Source of the DNA: Stomorhina lunata | Taxonomy: Eukaryota > Arthropoda > Insecta > Diptera > Rhiniidae | Direction of reading: 5' to 3' | NCBI GenBank assembly: GCA_933228675.1 | Contig: OW121742.1 | Coordinates: forward strand, 113,809,055 to 113,873,054 | Length of the DNA stretch: 64,000 nt | Shown here: positions 45,325 to 57,946 of the stretch, one piece after another | Position numbering within the stretch: position 1 is the stretch's first letter | How the letters are laid out: the number at the start of each line of letters is the position of its first letter | Position numbers and translations under genes: made by a program | The notes under the pieces: generated by a model | The model's input: the letters and a program-made list of their open reading frames with translations, nothing else | What the model was told of the DNA's origin: nothing | Databases searched by the model: none

Positions 45325-48245
45325 GTTAGAAAATTTTTTTTATGAAAAATTTTTCTATAAAAATTATTTTTATCAAAAATTTTTCTTTGGAAAATTTTTT
45401 TCTCAAAAATTTTTCTATAGAAATTTTTTTCAACAAAAATTTTTCTACAGAAATTTTTTTTCAACAAAAATTTTTTTACAGAAAATTTTTCTATGGAAAA
45501 TTTTTTAACAAAAATTTTTCTATAGAAAATTTTTATCGAAAAATTTTCTGCAGAAAATTTTTTTATCAAAAATTTTTCTATAGAAAATTTTTCTTTGAAA
45601 AATTTTTTACTCAAAAATTTTTCTATAGAAATTTTTTTCAACAAAAATTTTTCTAAAGAAATTTTTTTTAAAAATGTTAAATGTTTGTTATTTTTAGAAA
45701 TTTTTTTTATCAAAAATTTTTCTATGGAAAATTTTTTAACAAAAATTTTTCTATAGAAAATTTTTTAACAAAATTTTTTCTATAGAAAACTTTTATCGAA
45801 AAATTTTCTACAGAAAATTTTTTTATCAAAAATTTTTCTATATTTTTTACCAAAAAATTTTCTATGGAAGATTTTTTTATCAAAAATTTTTCTGTGGAAA
45901 ATTTTTTTATAAAAAATTTTTCTATAGAAAATTTTTTTATCAAAAATTTTTCTATCAAAAATTTTTTTATCAAAAATTTTTTTACAGAAAATTTTTTTAT
46001 CAAAAATTTTCCTATGGAAATTTTTTTATCAAAAATTTTTCTATGAAAAATTTTTTTATCAAAAGTTTTTCTATAGAAAATTTGTTGATCAAAAATTTTC
46101 CTATAGAAAATTTTTTTATCAAAAATTTTTTTAACAAACATTTTTCAGTCGAAAATTTTTTTATCAAAAATTTTTCTATAGAAAATTTTTTTATCAAAAA
46201 TTTTTCTCTAGAAAATTTTTTTATCAAAAATTTTCCTATAGAAAATTTTTTTTATCAAAATTTTTTTTTTATAAAAATTCTTCTATGTAAAATTTTTTAA
46301 CAAAAATTTTTCTACATAAAATTTTTTAACAAAAATTTTTCTATGTAAAATTTTTTAACAAAAAATTTTCTATGTAAAATTTTTTAACAAAAATTTTTCT
46401 ATGTAAAATATTTTAACAAAAATTTTTCTATAGAAATTTTTTTTATCAAAAATTTTTCTGTAGAAAATTTTTTTATCAAAAATTTTTCTATAGAAAATTT
46501 TCTTACAAAAATTTTTCTAAAAAAAATGTTTTTATCAAAAATTTTTCTATAGAAAATTTTTTTATCAAAAATTTTTCTATACGAAATTTTTTTTATCAAA
46601 AATTTTTCTATACGAAATTTTTATTCAAAAATTTTTCTATAGAAAACTTTTTTAACTAAAATTTTTCTATAGAAAATTTTTTTATCAAAAATTTTTCTAT
46701 AGAAAATTTTCTTACAAAAATTTTTTTATAGAAAATTTTTTTAACTAAAATTTTGCTTTTTCTATAGAAAATTTTTTTATCAAAAATTTTTCTATAGAAA
46801 ATTTTTTTATCAAAAATTTTTCGATAGAAAATTTTCTTACAAAAATTTTTTTATAGAAAATTTTTTTAACTAAAATTTTGCTATAGAAAATTTTATTATC
46901 AAAAATTTTCTATAGAAATTTTTTTTTATCAAAAATTTTCTACAGAAAAATTTTTTATCAAAAATTTTTCTATAGAAAAATTTTTTATCAAAAATTTTTC
47001 TATGGAAAATTTTTTAACAAACATTTTTTATGGGCAATTTTTTAATAAAATTTTTTCTATGGAAAATTTTTATAATCAAATTTTCTACAGAAATTTTTTT
47101 TTTTTTTTGAGGAAATTTTTTTTTATTAAAAATTTTTCTATAGAAAATTTTTTTATCAAAAATTTTTTTATCAAAAATTTTTCTATAGAAAATTTTTTTA
47201 CCAAAAATTTTTCTATAGAAAATTTTTTTATCAAAAATTTTTCTATAAAAAATTTCAAATATTTTCTATAGAAAATTTTTTATCAAAAATTTTTCTATAG
47301 AAAATTTTTTTATCAAATATTTTCTATAGAAAATTTTTTTATCAAAATTTTTCTATAGAAAATTTTTTTATCAGATTCTTCTATAGAATTTTTTTTTACC
47401 AAAAATTTTTTCATAGAAAATTTTTTTCTTAAAGATTTTTCTATAGAAAGTTTTCTTACAAAATAAAAATTTTTCTATAGAAAATTTTTTTATCAAAAAT
47501 TTTTCTATGGAAAATCAAAAAATTTTCTACAGAAATTTTTTTTTATCAAAAATTTTTCTATATTTTTTATCAAAAATTTTTCTATGAAAAATTTTTTAAC
47601 AAAAAATTTTCTATAGAAAATTTTTTTATCAAAAATTTTTCTATAGAAAATATTTTTATCAAAAATTTTTCTATAGAAAATATTTTTATCAAAAATTTTT
47701 CTATAGAAAATTATTTTATCAAAAATTTTTCTATAGAAAATTATTTTATCAAAAATTTTTCTATATTTTTTTATCAAAAATTTTTCTATAGAAAATTTTT
47801 TTCTTAAAGATTTTTCTATAGAATATTTTCTTACAAAAATGTTTCTATAGAAAATTTTCTTACAAAAATTTTTCTATAGAAAATTTTTTTTCAAAAATTT
47901 TTCTATAGAAAATTTTTTTATCAAAAATTTTTCTATATAAAATTTTTTATCAAAAATTTTTCTACCGAAATTTTTTTTATCACAAATTTTTCTATAGAAA
48001 ATTTTTTTTGTCAAAAAATTTTTCTATAGAAAATCTTTTTATCAAAAATTTTTCTATAGAAAATTTTTTTAACAAAAATGTTTCCATAGAAAATTATTTT
48101 ATCAAACATTTTTTTATCAAAAATTTTTCTATAGAAAATTTTTTTATCAAAAATTTTTCTATAGAAAATTTTCTATAGAAAATTGTTTTATCAAAAATGT
48201 TTCTATAGAAAATTTTTTTATCAAAAATTTTTCTATAGAAAGATT
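45325..48245. repeat. ~30-bp A+T satellite with CTATAG palindrome
   Basis: About 100 units of AAAATTTTTTTATCAAAAAT followed by TTTTCTATAG. The part AAAATTTTTCTATAGAAAATTTT is close to a perfect inverted repeat around CTATAG. Unit length varies between about 27 and 31 bp through T and A run changes. Frames on both strands (for example 45276-45713 minus and 45342-45656 plus, rich in Phe-Ile-Lys-Asn) come from the repeat. It starts ~500 bp after the gene's stop codon. Confidence 0.95.
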
Positions 48246-48429
48246 TTGAAAGAGTTCAACTAGATCAGTTGAAGATCAACATATGATTCGAATTCATGAT
48301 TATTCCATATTTATGACTTTAGATAAGTGATGCCCAAGAGTTGTTGTCATTGCATTTGAGGTGGGTTCTACATGATTTTGGGGGAGACATATCAAATTTA
48401 GAAATAATTCATATATCTAATTTGATATA

Positions 48430-49290
48430 TGGGCTATATTTTAGTGAACCGTTTTAGTCGATCGATAATTGAAATATTTATCTTGTCAAATGTTAGATCA
48501 GTAGTTACCCGGCCGAGAGCTAAAGAATTTATCTCATGGGAGTATTATTATTGTAGGGCCGTATGATAAGATAAATGCCGAGAGTAGAAGTATTTATCTT
48601 GCCGAAGATTTTATGTCATGGGAGTCTTTTTATAGTTGAACCGTTTTTAGCCGATCGATAGTCGAAGTATTTCTCTTGTCAAATGGTAGATCCATAGTAG
48701 CCCGATCGAGAGCCAAACAATTTATCTCATGGGAGTATTATTATTGTAGGGCGTATGATATGTAAATACCGAGAGTCGAAGTATTTATCTTGCCGAAGAT
48801 TTTATCTTATGGGAGTATTTCTATAGTAGAACTGCTTTTGAACGATAGATAGTTGAAGTATTTATCTTGTCAAATGGTAGATCCGTAGTTCCACGACCGA
48901 GAGCCAAAGACTTTATCTCATGGGAGTATTATTATATTAAGGCCGTATGACGAGATTTCTTATCAAATGGTAGATCCATAGTTTGCCGATCGTTAGCCAA
49001 AGATTTTATCTCATGGGAGTATTATTATTGTAAAGCCGTTTTTAAGCAGATCAAGAGCCGCAGATTTTATATCAGCGGATTATTATTTTACCTGTAGATA
49101 ACCTACCATAGGCCGAATAATATTTCTTGACCGATTAAAGATTCGTAGTTAGCCGACCGAGAGCCGAAGATTTCTTCTCATCAGAGTATTATTATTATTG
49201 AAGAAACGCATTTAACTGATCGATAGTCAAAGTATTTCTCTTGTCAAATGGTAGATCCATAGTTACCCGAACGAGAGCTGAAGATTTTAT
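48430..49290. repeat. ~192-bp tandem repeat, about 4-5 diverged copies
   Basis: The landmark CTTGTCAAATGGTAGATCC, followed by CCCGACCGAGAGCC, recurs near 48482, 48675, 48866, 48960 and 49237. TTTATCTCATGGGAGTATTA recurs at about half that spacing, suggesting an original ~96-bp unit. Ends are degraded. Confidence 0.85.
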
Positions 49291-50385
49291 GATAAAGTGG
49301 TATGTTTAAATTAAAATGTATCTAATTATCGTTAGCCTTAAAAGGTATAACCTTTTTTAACAACCTCTCACAAAGATATCAACATATATTGAAAGAAGCT
49401 CATCTTTAGTGATCTCGGGCGGACTTAGCGTACCTCTGCTGGAGACTAAACTTCAGGTATGTTTTGGTCTTATTACTAATGAATCAAAACATGATTGGAA
49501 TGGTGCCTATGGGTGCAAATTTATCCAAACTCCTAGCCCAAAAATTTCTATATAAACTTGTAATATCCAACAATTATTTATGATTACTTGCATATTAATC
49601 ACACACCATGAGCCATATAAACCTAAAAATAGGTGAAACAATAAAAACAAAAAAAAAATATTTATAACAAATAAATTATTTATTACTCACAATTATTAAA
49701 CAATAAAAGTGATAATAACATAAACGCTTTAACAATAGAAATTCAAATGAAAACGAAATTAAATTAAAAATGAAGCCAAAAATATAACAAATAGAAATTC
49801 CCAAAAGTAAAAACTAAGATTAGAAAAAAAATTTAAAAATTTTTTAACTCTAAATTTGAATTAACTACAAGAAATTCCTCTTAAAACTCCAGAGATTTCT
49901 TTAAAATAATTTCAAAATATTTGTATACAATCATTTAATTTTTTGATAGTCATTAAATTAAATTATATTATAATTTTCTAATAAATTCAAACGCTCACGG
50001 TTGTCTTCTTTTTTGAAAATTTATCTCAAAAGTTTTTAATTAAAAAACAATTTTCATAATTATCAAAATGTTTTTTTCCCTCAATTTGAATAATAACAAA
50101 AAACACCTTAAGTTGTATTTTTTAAAGAAATTTTAATCAAGAAGTTTATAATCATGTAAATTACGAATGAAAACAAAATTAAACGAAAAAAAAAAAGCTT
50201 AAAAATTATGATTGTCTAAAATTTAAAGTGAAAGTTGACAGTCGACACACTTTTATATGTAACACGAAAACAAGAAGTACAAAGCGTTTTTCAAGACCCT
50301 AAACAGTCAATATAAATTTATGATTTACACCAGCAAGCGATGAAATATGAAGTAAAAGGGGAAAATGTGGCGGTTTTAGCTATAA
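49291..50385. other. A+T-rich single-copy spacer, nothing recognised
   Basis: No gene, RNA gene or repeat was recognised between the ~192-bp repeat and the 35-bp satellite. Confidence 0.5.
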
Positions 50386-53115
50386 ATTTAAGCTTAAACT
50401 CTAATTTTTACTTGCGATTCAATCGAGTTCTTATAAATAGTAAAATTTAAGCTTCAATCATGGCCTAATACATAGTCAAATTTTAGCCCCAACTAAGGTC
50501 TTATATATAGTCGAATTTTAGCCTAAAACGAAGTCTTACATATAGTCAAATTTTAGCCTAAAACGAGGTCTTACATATAGTCAAATTTTACCCTAAAACG
50601 AGGTCTAATATAGAGTCAAATTTTAGCCTAAAACGAAGTCTTATATATAACAAATTTTAGCCTAAAACGAGGTCTTACATATAGTCGAATTTTAGCCTAA
50701 AACGAAGTCCTACATATAGTCAAATTTTAGCCTAAAACGAGGTCTTACATATAGTCAAATTTTACCCTAAAACGAGGTCTTATATATAGTCAAATTTTAG
50801 CCTAAAACGAGGTCTTATATATAACAAATTTTAGCCTAAAACGAGGTCTTACATATAGTCAAATTTTATCCTAAAACGAGTTTTTATATAGAGTCAAATT
50901 TTAGCTTAAATCGAGGTCTTACACATAGTCAAATTTTAGCCAAAAACGAGTTCTTATATATAGTCAAATTTTAGCTTAAATCGAGGTCTTATATATAGTC
51001 AAATTTTAGCCTAAAACGAGGTCTTATATATAGTCAAATCTTAGCCTAAGACGAGGTCTTACATATAGTCAAATTTTACCCTAAAACGAGGTCTTATATA
51101 TAGTCAAATTTTAGCCTAAAACGAGGTCTTATATATAACAAATTTTAGCCTAAAACGAAGTCTTACATATAGTCAAATTTTAGCCTAAAACGAGGTCTTA
51201 CATATAGCCAAATTTTAGCCTTAAACGTGGTCTAATATATAGTCAAATTTTAGCCTAAAACGAGGTCTTATATATAGTCAAATTTTACCCTAAAACGAGG
51301 TCTTATATATAGTCAAATTTTAGCCTAAAACGAGGTCTTATATATAACAAATTTTAGCCTAAAACGAGGTCTTACATATAGTCAAATTTTATCCTAAAAC
51401 GAGTTTTTATATATAGTCAAATTTTAGCTTAAATCGAGGTCTTATACATAGTCAAATTTTAGCCTAAAACGAGTTCTTATATATAGTCAAACTTTAGCTT
51501 AAATCGAGGTCTTATATATAGTCAAATTTCTTCTTCAATCGAAGTCTTATATAGAGTCAAATTTTAGCCTTAAATTAGGTCTTTTATGTAGTCAAATTTT
51601 AGTTTTAATCGTGATCTTATATAGTCAAATTGTAGCCTAAAACGAGGTCTTATATATAGTCAAATTGTAGCCTAAAACGAGGTCTTTTATATAGTCAAAT
51701 TTTAGCCTAAAACGAAGTCTTATAAATAGTCAAATTTTAGCTTAAAACGAGGCCTTATATATAGCCAAATTTTAGCCTTAAACGTGGTCTAATATATAGT
51801 CAAATTTTAGCCTAAAACGAGGTCTTATATATAGCCAAATTTTAGCCTAAAACGTGGTCTTATATATAGTCAAATTTTAGCCTAAATCGTGGTCTAATAT
51901 ATAGTCAAATTTTAGCCTAAAACGAGGTCTTTATATAGTCAAATTTTGCCTAAAACGAGGTCTTATATATAGTCAAATTGTACCCTAAAACGAGGTCTTA
52001 TATATAGTCAAATTTTAGCCTAAAACGAGGTCTTATATATAGTCAATTTTTAGCCTAAAACGAGATCTTATATTTAGTCAAATTTTAGCCTAAAACGAGG
52101 TCTTATATATAGTCAAATTTTAGCCTAAACGAGGTCTTATATATAACAAATTTTAGCCTAAAACGAGGTCTTATACATAGTCAAATTTAAGCCTAAAACG
52201 AGTTCTTATATATAGTCAAATTTTAGCTTAAATCGAGGTCTTATATATAGTCAAATTTCTTCTTCAATCAAAGTCTTATATAGAGTCAAATTTTAGCCTT
52301 AAATTAGGTCTTTTATGTAGTCAAATTTTAGTTTTAGTCGTGATCTTATATAGTCAAATTGTAGCCTAAAACGAAGTCTTATATATAGTCAAATTGTAGC
52401 CTAAAACGAGGTCTTATATATAGTCAAATTTTAGCCTAAAACGAGGTCTTATAAATAGTCAAATTTTAGCTTAAAACGAGCCCTTATATATAGCCAAATT
52501 TTAGCCTTAAACGAGGTGTTATATATAATCAAATTTTTGCCTAAAACTAGGCCTTATATTTAGAAAAATTTTAACCTAAAATAAAGTCTTATATATAGTC
52601 AAATTTTACCCTAAAATGAGATCTTATATAGTAAAATTTTAGTCTAAAACAAAGTCTTATATGTAGTCAAATTTTAGCTTCAATCGTAGTCTTATATATA
52701 GTCAAATTTTAGCACAAAACGAGGTCTATATATAGTCATATTTTAGCTTATATCAATTGGTTTTATATAGTCTAATTTCAGATTCAATCGAGGTCTTATA
52801 TATATTCAAATTTTAACTTCAATCGAGGTTTTATATATAGTAGCATTTCAGCTTCAGCTTTTTGCCTAAAACGAGGTCTTGTATATAGTCAAAATTTAGC
52901 CTCAAACGAGGTCAAATATATAATCGAATTCTAGCCTCAATCAAGGTCTTATATGTAGAAAAATTTTAGTTTAAATCGAGGTCTTATATATAGTCAAATT
53001 AAAGCTTTAATCGTCTTGTTATACCTAGTCAAATCCAAGCTTCAATCGCGGTCTTATACATAGCCAAAGTTAAGCTTTAATTGTTGTCTTATACATAGTC
53101 AAATTTAAGCTCTAA
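50386..53115. repeat. 35-bp satellite, forward array (~78 units)
   Basis: The unit is AGTCAAATTTTAGCCTAAAA followed by CGAGGTCTTATATAT. Higher-order structure is visible. The marker ATAACAAATTTTAGCC at 50821 and 51344, and TTTATCCTAAAACGAG near 50865 and 51388, are both 523 bp apart (about 15 units). TCTTCTTCAATC at 51531 and 52258 is 727 bp apart. The right 400 bp is diverged. Confidence 0.96.
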
Positions 53116-53584
53116 TCTCGGTCCTGGTAAATTAATGATTCTATTCTCGCCTTAGTTTTTATAAAATTGTAGCCTTAGTCTAAATTTTAGATTAAAATTT
53201 TTGATTTAGTCGCCTTTTTAACAGTGTTTTTTCTTTTTTTTTTTTTTTTTTCTTATAAATATGTAAATTTTATGTTATGCAATACCAATTAATACCCAAT
53301 CGAATAATCGATTCATAAACCTAATTTAATATTTATGAATTCGACATTTTTTTTCGTCATAATCTAAATCAGTCGCATCATAATATTTTTAACTAAACGC
53401 ACCTTTAGCCTAATTTATAATACAACAAAATTTTTGTTGTTGGGGATTAACTTTAACACTTGATAGCATTAGTTTATCCCTCTCCCAAAAATAGGGTTTA
53501 ACACAGATTAAAACCATTTATTTATATTAAAATTATTTAAATTACATGATCGGTCAAGACGAATCTTATATGAGCTATAATAAG
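53116..53584. other. Spacer between the mirrored 35-bp arrays
   Basis: A+T-rich single-copy sequence, including a T-run near 53233-53250. No gene recognised. Confidence 0.5.
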
Positions 53585-54352
53585 GGAATTGAAAAATTAG
53601 GTTTAATCAGGCTTGAGTTCATTTAACTTTCAAATTATTAATTTTGAAAATTTGAAAAGTAATTTTGGAGAAAAACTGAAAAAATTATTTTTGAACGCGG
53701 CTCAGTGGATTGCAATTTCTGTCCCGCCACAGGACGTCATCAGCACTTAGCGCCCTCGACCACAGTCGAGTTATCAAATTACTTTTCAAATTTTCAAAAT
53801 TAATAATTTGAAAGTTAAATGAACTCAAGCCTGATTAAACCTAATTTTTCAATCAATTCTAAAGTTCGAATAATTAATTCCCAAATAAATAAAAGCAAAG
53901 GGCACGTTGCATTTACATACATTCATGTAATTTACTTACATACATATGTTGTTAACATTGTTACTATTCTAAAAATAGCATCAAACCAAAAAGTCTTGTT
54001 CTTCTCTACATGCCAACGGCAAGTGAAAAGATCGAGCAAAACAAGTAATAGGAGAATACACAATCAATTAAACGTAGTGATGTTCGATCAAACTCAATGA
54101 GTTAAATTGATGATTATCTCTGCAATTTGATAACTCGACTGTGGTCGAGGGCGCTAAGTGCTGATGACGTCCTGTGGCGGGACAGAAATTGCAATCCACT
54201 GAGCCGCGTTCAAAAATAATTTTTTCAGTTTTTCTCCAAAATTACTTTTCAAATTTTCAAAATTAATAATTTGAAAGTTAAATGAACTCAAGCCTGATTA
54301 AACCTAATTTTTCAATCAATTCTAAAGTTCGAATAATTAATTCCCAAATAAA
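53585..54352. repeat. Foldback-like structure: ~200-bp inverted repeat with extra direct copy
   Basis: 53585-53785 is the reverse complement of about 54125-54330, containing the GC-richer core GTCCCGCCACAGGACGTCAT and the small hairpin CTCGACCACAGTCGAG. In addition, 53776-53888 is repeated directly at 54238-54350 and is itself inverted relative to 53590-53660. The internal frame 53819-54100 has no recognisable domain. It may be a short foldback element or a rearrangement product; no target-site duplication was identified. Confidence 0.85.
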
Positions 54353-54374
54353 TAATAAGGGAAGCTAAAAAAAA

Positions 54375-56395
54375 CACACATAAAACAATTGAAGCTAAAA
54401 TTTGACTATATATAAGACCTTGATTAAAGCTAAAATTTGACTATATGTAAGACCAGGATTGAAGCTAAAATTTGACTATATGTAAGATCAGGATTGGAGC
54501 TAAAATTGTACTATATATAAAACCAGGATTGAAGCTAAAATTTTGCTATATATAAGACCATAATTTAAGCTAAAATTTGACTATATATAAAACCATAATT
54601 GAAGCTAAAATTTGACTATATATAAGACCACGTTTGAAGCTAAAATTTTACTATATATATGACCTAGATTGAAGCTATAGCTTGACTACATATAAGACCT
54701 TGATTAAAACTAAAATTTGACTACATACAAGGCCATGATTCAAGCTAAAATTTGACTATATATAAGACCACGATTGAAGCTAAAATTTGACGTCATTTAA
54801 GCCCACGATTGAAGCTATAATTTGAGTCTATATAATACCACGATTGAAGCTATAATTTGAACCTACATAAGACCACGATTTGAGCTAAAATTTGACTATA
54901 TATAAGACCACTTTTAAAGTTAAAATTTGTCTACTTCTAAGACCACGTTTGAAGCTGAAATTTGACTATATGTAATTCCACAATTCAAGCTAAGAACTGA
55001 CTGTATATAAGACCATCAATGAAGCTAAAATTTGACTGTATATAAGACCACGATTGAAGTTAAAATTTGACTATGTGTGAGACCATGATTGAAGCTAAAA
55101 TCTGACTAATTATAAGGCCATGATTGAAGCTAAAATTTGACTTTAAATAAGACCGTGATTGAAGCTAAAATTTTGGCTATATATAAGACCACGATAAAAG
55201 CTAAAATTTGATTATATATAAGACCAAGATTGAAATTAAAATTTTACTATACCTAAAATCACAATTAAAGCTAAAATTTGACTTTATACAAGACCATGAT
55301 TGAAGCTAAAATTTGATTATATATAAGACCATGATTGAAGCTAAAATTTGATTATATATAAGACCATGATTGAAGCTAAAATTTTACTATATATAAGACC
55401 ACTTTTAAAGCAAAAATTTGATTATATAAAAGACAATGATTGAAGCTAAAATTTAACTATGTAAGACCACGATTGATGCTAAAATTTGACTCTATATAGG
55501 ACCACGATTGAAGCTAATATTTGACTGTATATAAGACCACGATTGAAGATAAAATTTTACTATATATTAGACCACGATTGAAGCTAAAATTTGACTTTAT
55601 ATAAGACCACGATTGAAGCTAAAATTTGACTACATTGAAGCTAAAATTTGACTACAACGTTTGAAGCTAAAACTTGACTATAAAACCACTTTTAAAGCTA
55701 AAATTTGACTATGTATAAGACCACTTTTAATGCTAAAATTTGATTGTATATAAGACCATGATTGAAGCTAAAATTTGACTATATATTGGACCACTTTTAA
55801 AGCTATAATTTGATTATATATAAGACCATGATTGAAGCTAAAATTTGATTATATATAAGACCATGATTGAAGCTAAAATTTGATTATATATAAGACCATG
55901 ATTGAAGCTAAAATTTTGCTATATATTAGACCACGAACGAGGCTAAAATTTGACTATATATAAGACCACGATTGAAGCTTAAATTTGACTATAGATAAGA
56001 CCACATTTAAAGCTAAAATTTTACTATATTTAAGATCACATTTAAAGCTAAAATTTTACTATATATAAAACTACCTTTAAAGCTGGAATTTGACTATATA
56101 TAAGACCATGATTGAAGCTAAAATTTAACTATATGAGACTTCTTTTAAAGCTTAAATTTGATTATATATAAAACCATGATTGAAGCTAAAATTTGATTAT
56201 ATATAAGACCATTATTAAAGCTAAAATTTGACTTTACATGAGACCATACTTTAGGTTAAAATTTTACTATATATAAGACCACAATTGAAGCTAAAATTCG
56301 ACTATATATAAGATCACGATTGAAGCTAAAATTTGACTATATATAAGACCATGATTAAAACTAAAATTTGACTTAATGAAAGACTACCTTTCATG
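54375..56395. repeat. 35-bp satellite, reverse array (~58 units)
   Basis: The unit GAAGCTAAAATTTGACTATA followed by TATAAGACCACGATT is the reverse complement of the 50386-53115 unit type (AATCGTGG..AGTCAAATTTTAGCTTC). It is a different subfamily: the forward array has mostly GCCTAAAACGAGG, this one mostly GCTTCAATCGTGG or GCTTCAATCATGG. Confidence 0.95.
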
Positions 56396-57384
56396 ATGTA
56401 GGGTATTCAAAATACTTTTGTGGCCTTATTGGTTTTGTTTGATGGGTGCAATAACTTTATACTTGACTATTTGTATTTTTAGAAACCGACAGATACAAAA
56501 ATAAGCCGAAAAAGCAGAGATTTAGATTAAAATTGAAATTGAAAGTTAATAAAACTGGTTTTTGTGGTTTTAGTATTTTACGATAAAATTAAAATTAATG
56601 AAACAAACAGACAAAAAAAAAACGATATTTTTAGGAACGTATAAAATTAAAGGGTAAGACAACAGGAGTAATACTATCAAGCAAAATGATATCATATACC
56701 GTTCAAGCTTAGATCTGAATTGAGTTTGATGGACTAAAGACCACAGCTAAAGCTTGTAATATGTATAGTAAAGTTTGGACTTATTTATTTTTGTTTTCAT
56801 CACTTTTTTGAATACCCTTTCATTTCGTTTGTTTCATTTTTTTTTCATTCATTTTATCTGACCTACATTGCAATTGTAAATGATGTCGATGATGATGATG
56901 AGGTTTTAGTTTTTGCTGTTTCTGTAATCCATTGATGTTGGTGCTATTTATGTTGTTGTTGTGATGTTGCTGCTGTTGTTGCTATTGTTGCTATCATGTT
57001 GCCTTTATCTTGTTAGCTTAAAGCGTTATTGCTGTTAAAATACATTTAAGTTGCTTATGGATGTCGGGAATTTTCAACCAGAATCCAGCTACAACAAAAC
57101 AAAAAACATGTTAATTACCTTTTTTATAAAATCACTTGGGTTAACAACAACATCATGAACTAAAAACTGAAAAGTTCGAACATACAATAAAAACTAGACC
57201 AGCAGGAATATCGACCCTAATAACAACAACAAGTTTAAAGTGTTGTAATTTAAAAATCTCAATAGATTTTATAATTTTCATTCGAGCACGATTTTAATTG
57301 GCATTTGGTTATATTTATAAAGCTACGATTTGATTACATAAAAGACTTTAATTAAAGCTACTATTTGGCTATATATAAAACCAC
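56396..57384. other. Single-copy region with trinucleotide microsatellites
   Basis: Contains GATGATGATGATGAGG near 56889 and a GTTGTTGTTGTGATGTTGCT-type stretch at about 56950-57000. CAG/TTG-rich tracts are common in fly regulatory and untranslated DNA, but I see no gene here. A degenerate 35-bp-like unit recurs near 57312-57390. Confidence 0.5.
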
Positions 57385-57946
57385 AATTGAAGCTCAACTT
57401 TTCTATAGAAAAGTCTTCCTACCGTCAACTTTTCTAAAGAAAAGTCTTCCTATCGTCAACTTTTCTAAAGAAAATTCTTTCTATCGTTAACTTTTCTAAA
57501 GAAAATTCTTCCTATCGCCAACTTTTCTAAAGAAAAGTCTTCCTATCGTCAACTTTTCTAAAGAAAAGTCTTCCTATCGTCAACTTTTCTAAAGAAAAGT
57601 CTTCCTATCGTCAACTTTTCTAAAGAAAAGTCTTCCTATCGTCAACTTTTCTAAAGAAAAGTCTTCCTATCGTCAACTTTTCTAAAGAAAAGTCTTCCTA
57701 TCGTCAACTTTTCTAAAGAAAAGTCTTCCTATCGTCAACTTTTCTATAGAAAAGTCTTCCTATCGTCAACTTTTCTATAGAAAAGTCTTCCTATCGTCAA
57801 CTTTTCTATAGAAAAGTCTTCCTATCGTCAACTTTTCTATAGAAAAGTCTTCCTATCGTCAACTTTTCTATAGAAAAGTCTTCCTATCGTCAACTTTTCT
57901 ATAGAAAAGTCTTCCTATCGTCAACTTTTCTATAGAAATGTCTGTC
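57385..57946. repeat. Second 31-bp satellite with ACTTTTCTATAGAAAAGT palindrome (18 units)
   Basis: The unit GTCAACTTTTCTAAAGAAAA followed by GTCTTCCTATC is exactly 31 bp and very homogeneous. Units on the left carry CTAAAG; those on the right (from about 57736) carry CTATAG, which makes an 18-bp perfect palindrome. The sequence is unrelated to S31, although the length is the same. Confidence 0.96.

Noticed and set aside
45276..47777. Many Phe/Ile/Lys/Asn-rich frames on both strands
   Set aside because: They are translations of the ~30-bp A+T satellite and change frame with each A/T run indel.
53819..54100. 93-residue frame in the foldback structure
   Set aside because: Begins inside one inverted-repeat arm and shows no domain or repeat-independent support.
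57385..57946. CRISPR-like appearance of a regular 31-bp repeat
   Set aside because: Head-to-tail repeats with no unique spacers, in a eukaryotic genome; it is a satellite.
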